NCBI GenBank assembly: GCA_035222895.1
Contig: JAVYIG010000088.1
Location: 562,001 to 626,000, forward strand
Origin: Strongylocentrotus droebachiensis
Lineage: Eukaryota > Echinodermata > Echinoidea > Camarodonta > Strongylocentrotidae
DNA length: 64,000 nucleotides
Direction of reading: 5' to 3'
The first letter of the stretch is position 1. The number at the start of each line of letters is the position of its first letter. Positions 1 to 11,632 of the stretch are shown here, piece after piece. Under the pieces are notes generated by a model. That model saw only the letters and a program-made list of their open reading frames with translations, had not been told where the DNA came from and did no database searches. The position numbers and the translations under genes are program-made.

Positions 1-1500
1 AAAAATTATAATAATAATAATAAAGGCTTGGTTCGAGTATGCGTACCCGGGTCATTCAGGGAGTAGTGATTGAAATAATTCAAGAAAAACATTATAAACT
101 GATATGGATGTTATGATACTCTTCTACTCTACTACTCCACTAGGTTATCTTTTTTGTACTTAACTTAACATACCTGAGTACATGATGCTGTTAATGCAAA
201 TAAAACCTGCCGGTGAATATCGCAAGTTGTATTTGATTTACAAAATCACTTTCAATCACACTTAGGCCTGTTTTGTTATTATATTGTGTATTACACTACA
301 GTGTACTTCATCGGGAATATGGATATTACATGGATCTCATAACTTTTATTCTAAATTCTGTTAAAACTTGCTCTCCGACTTTATTATTCCACACGTTTTC
401 TTCTTCGAATGACAACAGAACCCCCTTCTCACCCAAACACACTTACTTGATCTGAGAGGGATTTTTCCTTTCACATATTAATATTCCAACAACTTCAAAT
501 TAGTTTGGACACATTTCAATGAGAAAGGGAAAATGAACCTTCCCTTGAAAGACAAACTAATATGAATCTATCACTTTTTAGCGAATTGCTAGTTGGTCTA
601 GCGGTCATGTCCGGCTTCCGTGTTAGCCTACAAATATTATTTTTTTATTCAAGGTTTTATTTCGAAAAACATAAGAGAACAATGATGCACATGCTGCAGC
701 TAAAAAAACTGAAATGTATGTGTTTACAATGATACATATAAATAGAAAAGAATATCCATTCACAAATCATATCTACATTATCGTACAACGAAACCATGAG
801 AGATAAAATACTGGTTTGGTTAAAAAGACAACTGTTCAAATACACAAATAAAAAAAATTGGGTTTGAAAAGAAAAACTTAAAACAATCAGCGATTATTTA
901 GAAGATCAATAAAATATGGTATTGCACTTTGTTTAAAACGGTTTAAAACGAGAGGTTCTGCATTTATATTGACTATACTTATGTTTATTTCGTAATGACA
1001 TGCCAACAATTTTTCGTTCAGGAATCCAGCCTTTGCATTGTGTGTTATTAATTAGAGATTCAGTAAAAACAATACATATTTTTCACGTCTATTGTAATCG
1101 TTCAAGCTGGCAAAATGTCTTTTATCGGACCCAGCATTGATACTTTAATCTGTCCTAGATTTCAATCATCATATCTTATTTTTTTTAACGCATTCACACA
1201 CATGCGTGCACACACCCCAACATACACGCACGCCTAGTAAATGAATAGAACATTATTTAGTGCGTATACAACACAAAGTACATCCAAATTTGGCAGATTC
1301 CTATTTAAAAGTTATAACCGTGTAACTAATATTCTGTCTAATGAAACCTCGTTCATATATCTGCTGCCACGGATGACTGAGTACCAGACTATTCAAAAAT
1401 CGTTGTAAAAAACCTCTTGTTTGGGTCAAAAGCCCTTACGCATTGTTATTTCAGTCCGAAAACAACTGTTTACACATTCACATTGATTTTCTGCCCCTTA
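1..1500. other. Non-coding, AT-rich
   Basis: I see no coding exon, RNA gene or clear mobile element. Short simple repeats only (cacacac near 1200). Confidence 0.5.
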
Positions 1501-1524
1501 GAGCCTCTTTCACACCGGATCTGC

Positions 1525-1800
1525 GTAGAGTTGCGTAGTGTTGCGTACCGACTACGCCGAAATTAGGCTGCGTATTCATGAACAAAATGATGCTTCGGCG
1601 TAGTCCCTGCGTAGGTTATGCGTAGGCTTGCGTACGGTGGCGTATGGTTACGTACCCTGTTCGTAGGCATCGCGTACCTACGGCGAATGCAATTGGCGTA
1701 GGGTTACATAAGCTTACGTAGGCCTGGCGTAGGGTTGCTTACGGTTGCGTAGGCCTGGCGTGGGGTTGCTTACGGTTTGCGTACGGTTGCTTACTGTGTG
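1525..1800. repeat. CpG-rich degenerate GCGTA(GG) array
   Basis: About 15 copies of GCGTA in 275 bp, in phrases such as ggcgtagggtt, gcttacggttgcg and gcgtaggcctgg. Flanks cctctttcacaccgg and gtgcgaaagcgccgtg are weak inverted repeats, so this may be the body of a small DNA element. CpG content far exceeds the surroundings. Confidence 0.7.
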
Positions 1801-2217
1801 CGAAAGCGCCGTGTAAAAATGCGATAGACGCTCGTAGGAGCCGCTGATGTCGCCATTGGCGCTTTATTAACTAGTGTTCTGCCCCTCAATCCACTAGCTG
1901 CTGCCTGCTGTTCAGAACACATCTCTGCTGTTGGAAGTACAGTTGGTTGGGCCCTAGGCCCTCATTTCAATCAAACAAAATTATATTATAAACATAAAAA
2001 CAGGACCACAATCAAACAAAATTATATTACAAACATAAAAACAGTAACACAAACGTACACACAAGCAAATAAACCCACACAAATACATACAGATTTCCAC
2101 AGAACACTATTTAAGAACGAGCTATTATTATTATTATTAAAGGTTTATAATTATCATTGCAGCATGAGCTAAATCCAAGATTTTGTTTCAGAATCTGAGA
2201 CAAAGTTACCGGATCCC

Positions 2218-2834
2218 TTTAAGAAATTTAAGACATGCTAATATGGGTATAGTCCACCTTCTCATCATTCTCACAATACTAATAACATTTATTCAAATTG
2301 TTTATGATATTTACTAAGGATTAGGTTTTCTGCAATATGAATTGTAAGTTACTCTATTCCGATGAGCTTATATAGTGGCTTTTGCTTGGATCAACAAAAT
2401 TTAGATGTAACGAGTCAAAATTATATATTATACTCACTGTTTGCCTAGATCCTGCTAAATGCGAAATGAATCGTGGAATGAGGCGTCGAGTCCTCTCCTC
2501 AGAAATATTTATCCAATTATAGCCGAGCTAAAAGGATTCACAAATAATCTTACACAGTTCAAGTAAAAGTATTTGGCAAAAAGTGACATGAGAGGTCTCT
2601 TCTAGAACGTGTTATAGAGGCATGTACAATGTCTCTTTCGCAAGATAAGAGCAGAGTTTGTCTCTGTGTCTTGAATCCAGTTTGATAGATACCAAAACAT
2701 GCAGTGTGTCGAGGAAAATTATCTAGAAATCAGTCTTATGCAAATTCCCTTGGCACAAATGTGCTTAGTTCTATCAGATGTTCATGTAGATGTGACTGAT
2801 AATCCGTATCAAATGAAAAGCATAGGCTGCGTGA
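2218..2834. repeat. Dispersed repeat R1, copy 1
   Basis: Runs from agacatgctaatatgggtat to aatgaaaagcataggctg and is repeated at 42516-43190 in the same orientation with perhaps 85-90% identity. No coding capacity. No terminal repeats recognised. Confidence 0.85.
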
Positions 2835-2899
2835 GTCTGTATTTCACAGTCTTGTGACATTGATCAGGTACCCGGTGCACGTCTATAACGGGCGGAACG

Positions 2900-3050
2900 T
2901 GCCATATTCATGACAACTATACAACTATACATCCATCGAATGGATGCATAGTTTTAACCAATTAGAACGCAGGAAATGATACGACTATACGACTATATGA
3001 CTATATAGCTATGCATCCATCGACGCACTCGTGAACGCATGTATAGTTTA
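2900..3050. repeat. Short palindromic motifs (catccatcg)
   Basis: aactatacatccatcgaatggatgcatagtt-type inverted repeat at 2921-2952 and a related half at 3005-3030, followed by tandem tacgactata units. Function unknown. Confidence 0.5.
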
Positions 3051-3054
3051 CAGC

Positions 3055-3260
3055 GTGCGGGGGGTAAGTGGACACTTCTTTTTTTCTTTTTTTTTGGAGT
3101 CCAAAAAAATCGCAACGACTCAGCCACCCGAAAAGTCGCTCAGTGGGGGGGGGGGGGTTTGAGGACACTATTTTTTTGGGGGGGGAGTCCAAAAAAAATC
3201 GCAACGACTCAGCCAGCCGAAATGTCGCTCAGTGGGGGGGGGGGTAAGAGGACGCTTTTT
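3055..3260. repeat. Tandem poly-G unit repeat (about 80-110 bp)
   Basis: Three related units, each with gagtccaaaaaa, cgcaacgactcagcca, gtcgctcagtgg and a run of 8-13 G. Parts recur near 22130 and 43840. Probably internal repeats of a hAT-like element. Confidence 0.7.
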
Positions 3261-3959
3261 TAGGTCAGCCATTGGCATATTTGTTTTTTTTTTTTTTTTT
3301 TTAAATAAAAACAAACAAACAAACAAACATCAAAAGGTTTTTTTTCTTCACAATAAACATACACATAAAAAAAACTCAAGGGGGCGTTTAACCCCAACCC
3401 CCCTCCCCCCACACCTGCGTACGCGCCTGATTACCACCACTACCAGCGTTTGCCGATTTCTGGATCTGCCTGGACAAAGACACCTTCATGTTATTCATCC
3501 GGCAACTGTACCGAATGATGATAATAACCTCTGAGATCTAGTTTCGAATAGTCATTAAGTGTACTTTAGTCAAGGTTAATGTGGTAGAAAAACATAAGGA
3601 TTGCGAAATGCACTTTCAGCTTTTATTTCCTGATACGATATTCTTCATGGAATAACGCCAAGATCAATATCTCTGGCATCCGTTATGAAAGGTATTAAAT
3701 TTGTTGCGGTTATTGTGATAGATTATTATTTTTAAAGAGGATCTCTAGCATGTTTCCAGCACGCACCTGGCATGTCGGAATATGCTGTTCATCCGCTTTG
3801 CTTGATCCCATGAAATCTGTACAGGAATATTACGAATAATGTGTTATAATATTGTTTTATTTAATTGATCCGTATCTTTACAAAACATGTATAATAAAGA
3901 AACGTGACGTTCACTTTCATAATGCATAAGTAACATCGAAACATTATAAATATGTACAT

Positions 3960-4660
3960 TGGAAATACGAGGTCAAGGGAAAATGGAAAGAGGAGAAGAA
4001 GAGAGATAAAATTAAAAAAAATATTTTAACAAAAAAGAGATGAGGAGGGAGCGGGAGAGATAGAGAGAGACAGACAAGCAGCGAGAAGGAGATGAATAGA
4101 AAGAAGGTGAAGGAAAAAAAGGTATATTCATAGTACCGATTAATGAAATGAAATAATTATAATAAACATGCTAAATAAGATACATCATAATACAGAAATA
4201 CTCACATACGGATAGCGACAAAAAAAAGTAAGGAGCGATGGAGAAAATGGAAGATAAAAGGGGGTAGTGAAGGGGGATATGGTAACATGGGAGTAGTCAG
4301 GCTTAACCGAAAATCCATCCGTGAAATGAATAGAGTAGAATGATTTTTAGAGACAGATGAGAAACGGCAAGAAAGAAATATATCAAACGGCTTAGATCGA
4401 AATCGAGATAGAACGAAGGAGAGAGACAGAGACAGACATAAAGAAATACAGAGAGAGAGAGATGATGGAGGTAGGGGAGGGAGAGGGGAGAGATAAGAGG
4501 GTGAGGGAGGAAGAGTGAATGGAGAGAGATAGACAGAGACAGAAATACGAAGAGAGAGAGAGAGAGAGAGAGAGAGGGGGAGAGATAGAGAGAGGGGGGG
4601 AGAGGGGGAGACAAACAGACAGACGACAGACACGCAGAGAGAGATAGGAGTACATAGACT
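3960..4660. repeat. Purine-rich (GA)n tract
   Basis: About 700 bp dominated by A and G on the plus strand, with pure (GA)n near 4552-4575. The minus-strand open frames here are Ser/Leu-rich artefacts of the repeat. Confidence 0.85.
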
Positions 4661-5254
4661 ATCCAGCACAAAATTATATCTATAACAAAAAAAACATTTT
4701 AATGTTGATGTTGTTAATGATGGCGCTGGTGGTGGTGGTGTGTTGTTGTTTTGTTTTTTATTTTGTTTGTTTTCTTCTGACTCCTTATTATTTTTTAATG
4801 AGCGTTGTGGTGTATATTTTAGTTTTCAGTCTAGACTATTACAGCAGGTTATTGCTAATTTTAAGTTGCAAGGTTCGTGCTATATCTCCTATTCAGTTTG
4901 TAATGTATTTCCGTCATGGATAGTCATTTAGGCCTACAGTATAAATGATATTCAGTATGCATACACTTGACGTCATGGGTGAAGTTTTGGTCACACCAAT
5001 CACCGTGCGTGCGTCATGGGGGACTGAATTTGTTGATATGCGTGTAATATAAATGGAAGGTGGGATATGTTTTGTAAAGAGCAAATCTCTTCTTTTTTTC
5101 TACATTCCATGCTAATCGTAACACACCCAGTCCCGCCGTCTCCACCTTATCTATTATGCAATCTGTTTGTTATCCTCATCCAGCAAGTATAGGCTTTCAG
5201 CCCGAAGTGTCAGGTGAAGAGTGCAAATATATGGTGGCCATGAGGGGATATCGC

Positions 5255-5410
5255 CAAGGGCGTATCCAGGGGGCCCGCCCCCCCCCCCCCCCCACCGGAC
5301 TCCACTTCACTTTCCACGTTAATTTTACCTTTTTTTGGAGATGACCCCCCCCCCCCCTGGCGCTCAAGGGGGGTTGCGATTTTTCAAATTTTCGAGGGCC
5401 AAAAAAAAAC
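5255..5410. mobile_element. hAT-like end fragment with poly-C
   Basis: caagggcgtatccagggggc followed by C runs and gatgaccccccc; both ends of this type are common to hAT-like repeats. Borders not resolved. Confidence 0.4.
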
Positions 5411-5676
5411 TTATTGCTCACTACCTATAAGTGAAAACCCTAAAACGTAAATACGGCTACATTTATACATTTATCTATGGTATTGTATACTTGAACCTAA
5501 GATTTCTTTTAACCGTTAAGCTGATTTTGAATACTAGACGGAGGGCCAAAGTCAGAAAAGAGGGGTTTGCCTGCCATGCTACCACCCAAACTAAGTACCC
5601 CTTGTTTATTTGAAAGAATTTACTATTATACACAATATTCAGAGGTGTTTTTTTTTTTTTTTGTAGCGGTCACCCT

Positions 5677-6060
5677 TTAAAGATAAACTCCAGTTCCAAA
5701 TTAATTCTCACAGAATCAAACAAAACTTACACTGAATGTTCAAGATTACAAATAAATGACATATGTCAAACAATTTTGGAAAAAAAATGTCTACTGGCTG
5801 AGTAATGAGCATAGAAAGACAAGGAAATCAAGATAGTACTAGCCCCGACACCATGCGTGTTGTCCCATATATAGCTTTCTGTGTACAGTGCTTGTTACTT
5901 TACCAAGACTCGGTCAAATTTATTATGATTTTGATGACTCCAGAACCTTGCAGTGCACACCAATACTTACATGCTACATGATCAACTGTTTCTGATCCTT
6001 TCCACACCTTTTCTTTCACAATGCAATCGCATTACCAGTAGTAAAGTTTATCTTTAATCA
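5677..6060. mobile_element. TTAA-type MITE family M2, copy 1
   Basis: Ends tttaaagataaactccagtt and agtaaagtttatctttaatc are inverted. Shares cccatatatagctttctgtg and ttctttcacaatgcaatcgc with the copy at 47818-48196. Confidence 0.75.
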
Positions 6061-6061
6061 G

Positions 6062-8255
6062 AGGGGGCGTCCAAAAAAGCAGCCCTTTCGACGAAAAAAT
6101 AATATTTTGTAAATGATATTTTAGGGATTGCTTGATATAGCATAAATCTGATGTCATATGAAAGAAAAATAAATTGTTTACATTTTAACATCAATTTTGA
6201 ACAAATGGGGATTAATTAGCATCGTAATTGTGTGTAAGTAACGTGATTTTTCGTGATTTAAAAAATACAACTTTTTTTCCATATATTAATATCGGAGGGG
6301 TGTCTTTTTTCGTAACTTCCCGATAATTTTTTTTCCATGTACAAGGACAATATCCCGTGCGAAGGTGAGGATTATATCTCTTAAAAATTTGCTAGGTAAT
6401 ATTTTTCGTTTTTCTTTGTTAGCTTGTTATGTTTTTTTTTAATGTTTTTTTAAAGTGTTATTACAGGTGGAAAATAGATATACTGGAATTCTCTTTTGGA
6501 ACTTAAGAATGCTTTTGCCCATAGAGGACTAGGGCGTTTGTTCATTTAATTTGTCATGGATATGCTAATGTAAATTTATATTTGCTATTTCCCCCTTACA
6601 GGAGGGAAAAGGAAATCCAAATTGCACAAATTTGTCCCTCTCTTTCTTAATGTTGTTCCTCAGTCTAAAAGTGCATTTTCATTTTCATCAGAGGCATAAA
6701 AACAAAAGTGATAAGTTAAGGTGGTATGCATACGTCATACATACATATATGTTTTTTCTTGCGTTCGTATGTATTTCAATCCTATCTCTCTCTCTCTCTC
6801 TCTCTCCATATCTCCTTCTCTCTCTCTTTCTCGTAATTCCTTTGCTTTCCCTCTCTTTGTCCGTCTCCATCTTTCAGCGTTTACTTAAACCACGCCTTTT
6901 CTCTCCTTCATACACTCTCCAATCAAATCCTTCTTGTTTTCTGTGAAAAGCACTTTACCCTCTGTCTTTATTCATGTTGCCCACCTCTTGTCCGACTTAT
7001 TTCAGTTTACGTAAATATAGCTCTAAGGCGATATTCAAAATGTAAATGGCTTTCATAATTATTTTATTCAATTTCTTGCGATATATCCCCTTCTACCAAT
7101 ACCATCTCTCAACAACAAGAACATTTTGAATGCCATGAGTTCAATCGGTTGTAGATCGATCCTTCTCTTTTATACAACGTACAAAGACATATTATCTGTT
7201 TGTAATTCCCTAAAAGTGCGTATATTTATGAGTATGTATACACGTACAATAAACACAGTACATAACTCTGATACACACAGTCAGTGTTGATAAAAGTCGA
7301 AGGGATTATATTTTCTTCAATTTACAATTTCCTAGGCTTGTGAGAAAAAAGAAACCACCTTTAATATGTTATGTCATGAAATGTCTGCATTTTGGGAAAA
7401 TTTCACTTTGAGTGATTTTTGTTAATGGATATCATTTGTTATACCATTCGATATCTTGGGTCACGGTTGGTTCACTAAATTATTGATATCTTAACGATGC
7501 CTTCGTATGGTCATTGTAGATGAATTTCTATTCTTGCTGATTAATCTCAAAATATACAACAATAATAATTTATGAATAATGACAATGTATTTGGATTAAT
7601 AATATATGTCTTTCATGCCGTACAAATAAAAAAAAACATAAGTGTTGTCCTCCTGGAGTTGACAATCGATTAAATCTTAGAACAGCTAGCTCCACAAACA
7701 TACACTCAAAAGATTTTTACCAAATGACCTTAATAGCAATTTTTACCTTGATATTAAAAAAACATCACAACTGCAACAAACATATAAAATCCATATAACC
7801 ACGGATCTATTAGGTCTACGAAATAACCAAATAAGTTGCTTTATCACATGATAAAACAAGCATCAAAGCAAATGACATTCTTACTGTTTAGACAGATATA
7901 CGAAATTGTTGTCTCTCCAATTATTGATTAGATAGTCACAAACATTTGTTGTTCTTACAAACACACAAAATTCATATTCTGTAATTCCTATACTGTTAAT
8001 CTTTTAAAACATATTCTTTGTTTCCACTATCAATATCACGTTACGGCAGTCCTGTTACATTGCACCATTGTGATGGGAAATAGACATGCATTCTAATGCT
8101 ACTAAATAACACGACAATTATCCTGTAAATCGAAAGATGTGTTCCATCAAACGACATTTTCCAAACCATTTAATTGAGACTTCTCTCTGTCTTTAATACT
8201 ACCCTCTGTCTTACTCCTCTCTGTCTTATATACAACGAAGTCCAGATTGTAGGTA
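6062..8255. other. Non-coding, AT-rich
   Basis: Contains a (CT)n tract at 6784-6835 and long AT-rich sequence. The open frames are repeat artefacts. Nothing else recognised. Confidence 0.5.
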
Positions 8256-8259
8256 TATA

Positions 8260-8650
8260 CCATTTGATCTTGATTAGTTTAATACAAGAAAATTAAAACG
8301 AGATAGAGTAGACTCTTTCTAAATACAGCAATGGCAGTTGCATGCATGTGACAAAATTTGATTTAAATACATTAACAAAAAGTATCATGGTTAGTTGAAT
8401 ACAAGAATATCTAAACGAGAGAAGGTTACTAATTTCTCTCGTATTACATCGACGACTTTAACATACATGTCACAAATAAACTAAATTATATGTATACACG
8501 GAGTGATCACGATTTGATGTAAGAATATCACAACGAGATCAAGAGGACTTATTCCTCTGTTTTACTACTTCAATAACTGTTACATGCATTTCATAAACTA
8601 GAAAAGATCATATCAAAGTTAGGATCATGACTAGTTAGATGTATCCATTC
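8260..8650. repeat. Old tandem repeat, period about 120 bp
   Basis: Three diverged copies, each with a tagtt(g/t)aatacaagaa-like start, an acgaga core, then ctcttattac and catgcatgtgac-type ends. A fourth start lies at 8618-8650. Non-coding. Confidence 0.6.
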
Positions 8651-11190
8651 TGGGAATTGATGTAATGACAAAATACTTAAATACAATGTGTATGGATGTT
8701 CTTTTTCCATTTGACTGAAGAGCAAAACAAAACAAAAAACATAATTCTAAACAATGATATGATACAGTGTATAATGATTATGATATACACACAGTCATAT
8801 AAATATCAAATACTTTATCTTGTTTTTGTACATCTTATCAAGAAACGAGTATGTTCATTCTTAATTATAACGATTAATTTTTTTGTTAATATGTTCAATA
8901 CTTAATTTTAAAAGCAAGTAATGATTGGATAGGACAGAAATTGTACACACATCTGCACTGCACCTCAACAGTACGACAATACACCTGACGGTGGCCTGTA
9001 CTGCTACTGAAGAAGAAAATAAGTCTAAAGCTACACACGGTATTTTTAACAATCTTTCTTGATAATGGATGAATTGTCAGTTAAACAGGAGTAATCGAAA
9101 CAAATTATGTTACCCGTAGTTCATGAAATAAATCCTCAGGGTGGTATACCGGAAATTCTTACAGAATACATGTATCACCGAGATGAAGGATATATCAACA
9201 GATCCTTACGGTTTAGATTCCTGGTGACCTTGTTATGATAGTACAATGCAATATATTATCATCATCATTACAGTATAGCCAATATGAGTACAGAGAAACC
9301 GGTAGGAATTGTATAAAACAATCAATAGAGAATTTAGGTTTGTTTAAATCAGATCTGTTCGATTCATTTCATATTACATATTTCATGTTCTGCATTGTCA
9401 GTTTTACTTACCAGAAATGTAACGATAGTAACAATACAATATCTTTTTGGATAAAATCAATTTCATATATGTTATCACATAACTTTTATTTGTTTGTAGT
9501 TACTTGTAAATTAAGGACGTACATAATATTATGTAAGTAAAATTAGAAAAAAGGAAATGAAGGAGCCTAAGTAAAAGCATATCTTGTTGAGTGTAGCTTG
9601 TATATTGTAGACTCTAGGTTGTATTGGAATATATTGTTTAAACATTATAGCCCAACTTTTGATCACTAGGAACCCCCTTTATGATTATATAAAATGGTAA
9701 GGGTTCCCAAGCCGTCAAACTTTTTGTTACCTTGATAAACTGATGGTATCATGGTACACTCAGTACATGTACTTCTATTCAGAACTAAATAAATGTCATA
9801 AAATGAAATATCAACCAAACACAAACCAATTGCTGCCCTTAGCCATTTTATATTTTAGTCGAATCTTTACGATGATACGGGAAAAAAGAGATACTGAAAC
9901 AATAAATGCAGGAACTTAATTAGTAATTCAAGAAAGGTTAGGGCGAGGGCATCTATTTTCTATACATGCTTCCAGATTCAAGGAGAAAAATATTGAGCCA
10001 TTATTAATTGTTTATACTTTTTTGAAAGACATTTCATTCTAGTATATAAAAAGATAATTGCTGTGTGTTGCATTGTTTCCTCTTATTCCTCTTCTCTGCC
10101 CCAATTTCTTTTCTGGTAAATCTATCGTTCTATCTGTTTGAAATTCCTTATCAATGCCGGCTTCCATTTATATGCCCGCTCTCTCTCTCTCTCTCGCTCT
10201 CTCTCTCTTTATTTCTCTAATTCGCCCCGAAAATAAATCGACCTTCTCCATATGCTTCAACATCATTATAAAGTTATTAATTCGAAGTATCAAGACATAA
10301 GTAGTCATATTTTTATGATACTATATTCCATACATTTAACTTTAGATATCTTTCGGTTAGTATAATTAGTTATTCGGATAGCCTGGTTATATACCGCCAC
10401 ACTCGTTACTTGTTGAAGTCCGTAGTAGTCTGCTGCCATCACGTGGTCTGATGAAGATCATCTTCCAACTTTGATACGTTGTTGCTTGACGGCTAATCAC
10501 ATATTACTGAGCGTCATCCTCAGAACCTCCTCTATGATTATGGAAACATATGAATACCAGAAATAATATATATATATATATATATATTATGATGTTTTTC
10601 TAAATATAAGGACCTTGCAAATATGTATTGCATTTTTGCAGTTGAATTTGAGAGAGGTAAATGTTATATTATCTATTTAAATAATCATAGTTTGATTTGA
10701 TTTAATTTGATGATTATTTATTAGAATGTACATCAACATTATATTATTACCATTTAAAACCGTATAACTTTTGATGTCGGATAATGACATGGTATATACA
10801 GAAATGTGTTGTCTTTAGCATAAGCTTGAAGTGACGCCCTCTCGAAAATGAAAATAAGAATACATACAATATGAAGCGATGCATGAAAATTAGGTTAGGA
10901 AGGAAGCAAGATTATTATTTTTAAGCAAAGAAGAAAAGAAAAGAGAAGCGCCAGAGAAGAGCGGGGAGGGAGAGAAAGTTACATTTATGATAGTTTGGGG
11001 AGGAGTTTCGTTTCGTTTCGTTTTCGTTTATTTCATTTCAGCGCTGTGGCATACTTCAGCCAAATAGCTGTTCATCAGCATGGCCTTGCATATATAAAAG
11101 CAATCACAATTTGACAAAAAGACATTCGTTAGATTTACATGGTCTACATACAAACTTAAATAAACCATACACATACATGTACTTATATAC
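8651..11190. other. Non-coding; simple repeats
   Basis: (CT)n at 10170-10210, (TA)n at 10566-10587, and a (TTTCG)n-TTTATT stretch near 11007-11040 that resembles a reversed LINE 3' tail. No exon recognised. Confidence 0.5.
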
Positions 11191-11197
11191 ATATAGG

Positions 11198-11503
11198 TTA
11201 GAAGGCGAGAATTCCGAACAAGCCCTTATTAAAAAAGAAGAAAAGGAACAGAAAAAAGAGAAGAAAAACAAATAAGTTGTTTTGTTTGCTAAAGTACAAT
11301 AGCCTACTTTAAATCGATGGAATGCCAGAAAGAGTGAGAAGAATCAATCAATTAGAAGGCGAGAATTCCGAACAAGCCCTTATTAAAAAAGAAGAAAAGG
11401 AACAGAAAAAAGAGAAGAAAAACAAATAAGTTGTTTTGTTTGCTAAAGTACAATAGCCTACTTTAAATCGATGGAATGCCAGAAAGAGTGAGAAGAATCA
11501 ATC
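11198..11503. repeat. Exact 154-bp tandem duplication
   Basis: Two adjacent copies (11198-11351 and 11352-11503) appear identical, beginning gaaggcgagaattccgaac and ending agaagaatcaatc. The second copy includes the end of the NLR terminal exon and its stop codon, so the duplication created a spare copy of the CDS end downstream. Confidence 0.9.
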
Positions 11504-11632
11504 GAAGGAGTGGTATGTAATCTATCGCTATATCTTACCCCACCATGCTTCACGGTGACAGTCAGCTTGCCTTCACTGTTTACCTCAGAAATCAGTGGAT
11601 CCAGATCCGCGTTGGTATGACACAAATCCAAC
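11458..11632 (-). CDS. NLR terminal exon
   Basis: Starts after an actatAG acceptor and reads (Q)LDLCHTNADLDPLISEVNSEG, continuing the last LRR strand of exon 12 (HPHLTSI-QLDLC). The frame continues through TVTVKHGG to a stop at 11458. An internal GTAAGA at 11538 is also a good donor, so the real 3' end could be elsewhere. The last 46 coding bases lie inside an exact 154-bp tandem duplication. Confidence 0.7.

Noticed and set aside
4202..4671. Ser/Leu-rich open frames of 87-155 aa on the minus strand
   Set aside because: They read through a purine-rich simple repeat in several frames at once; no motif.
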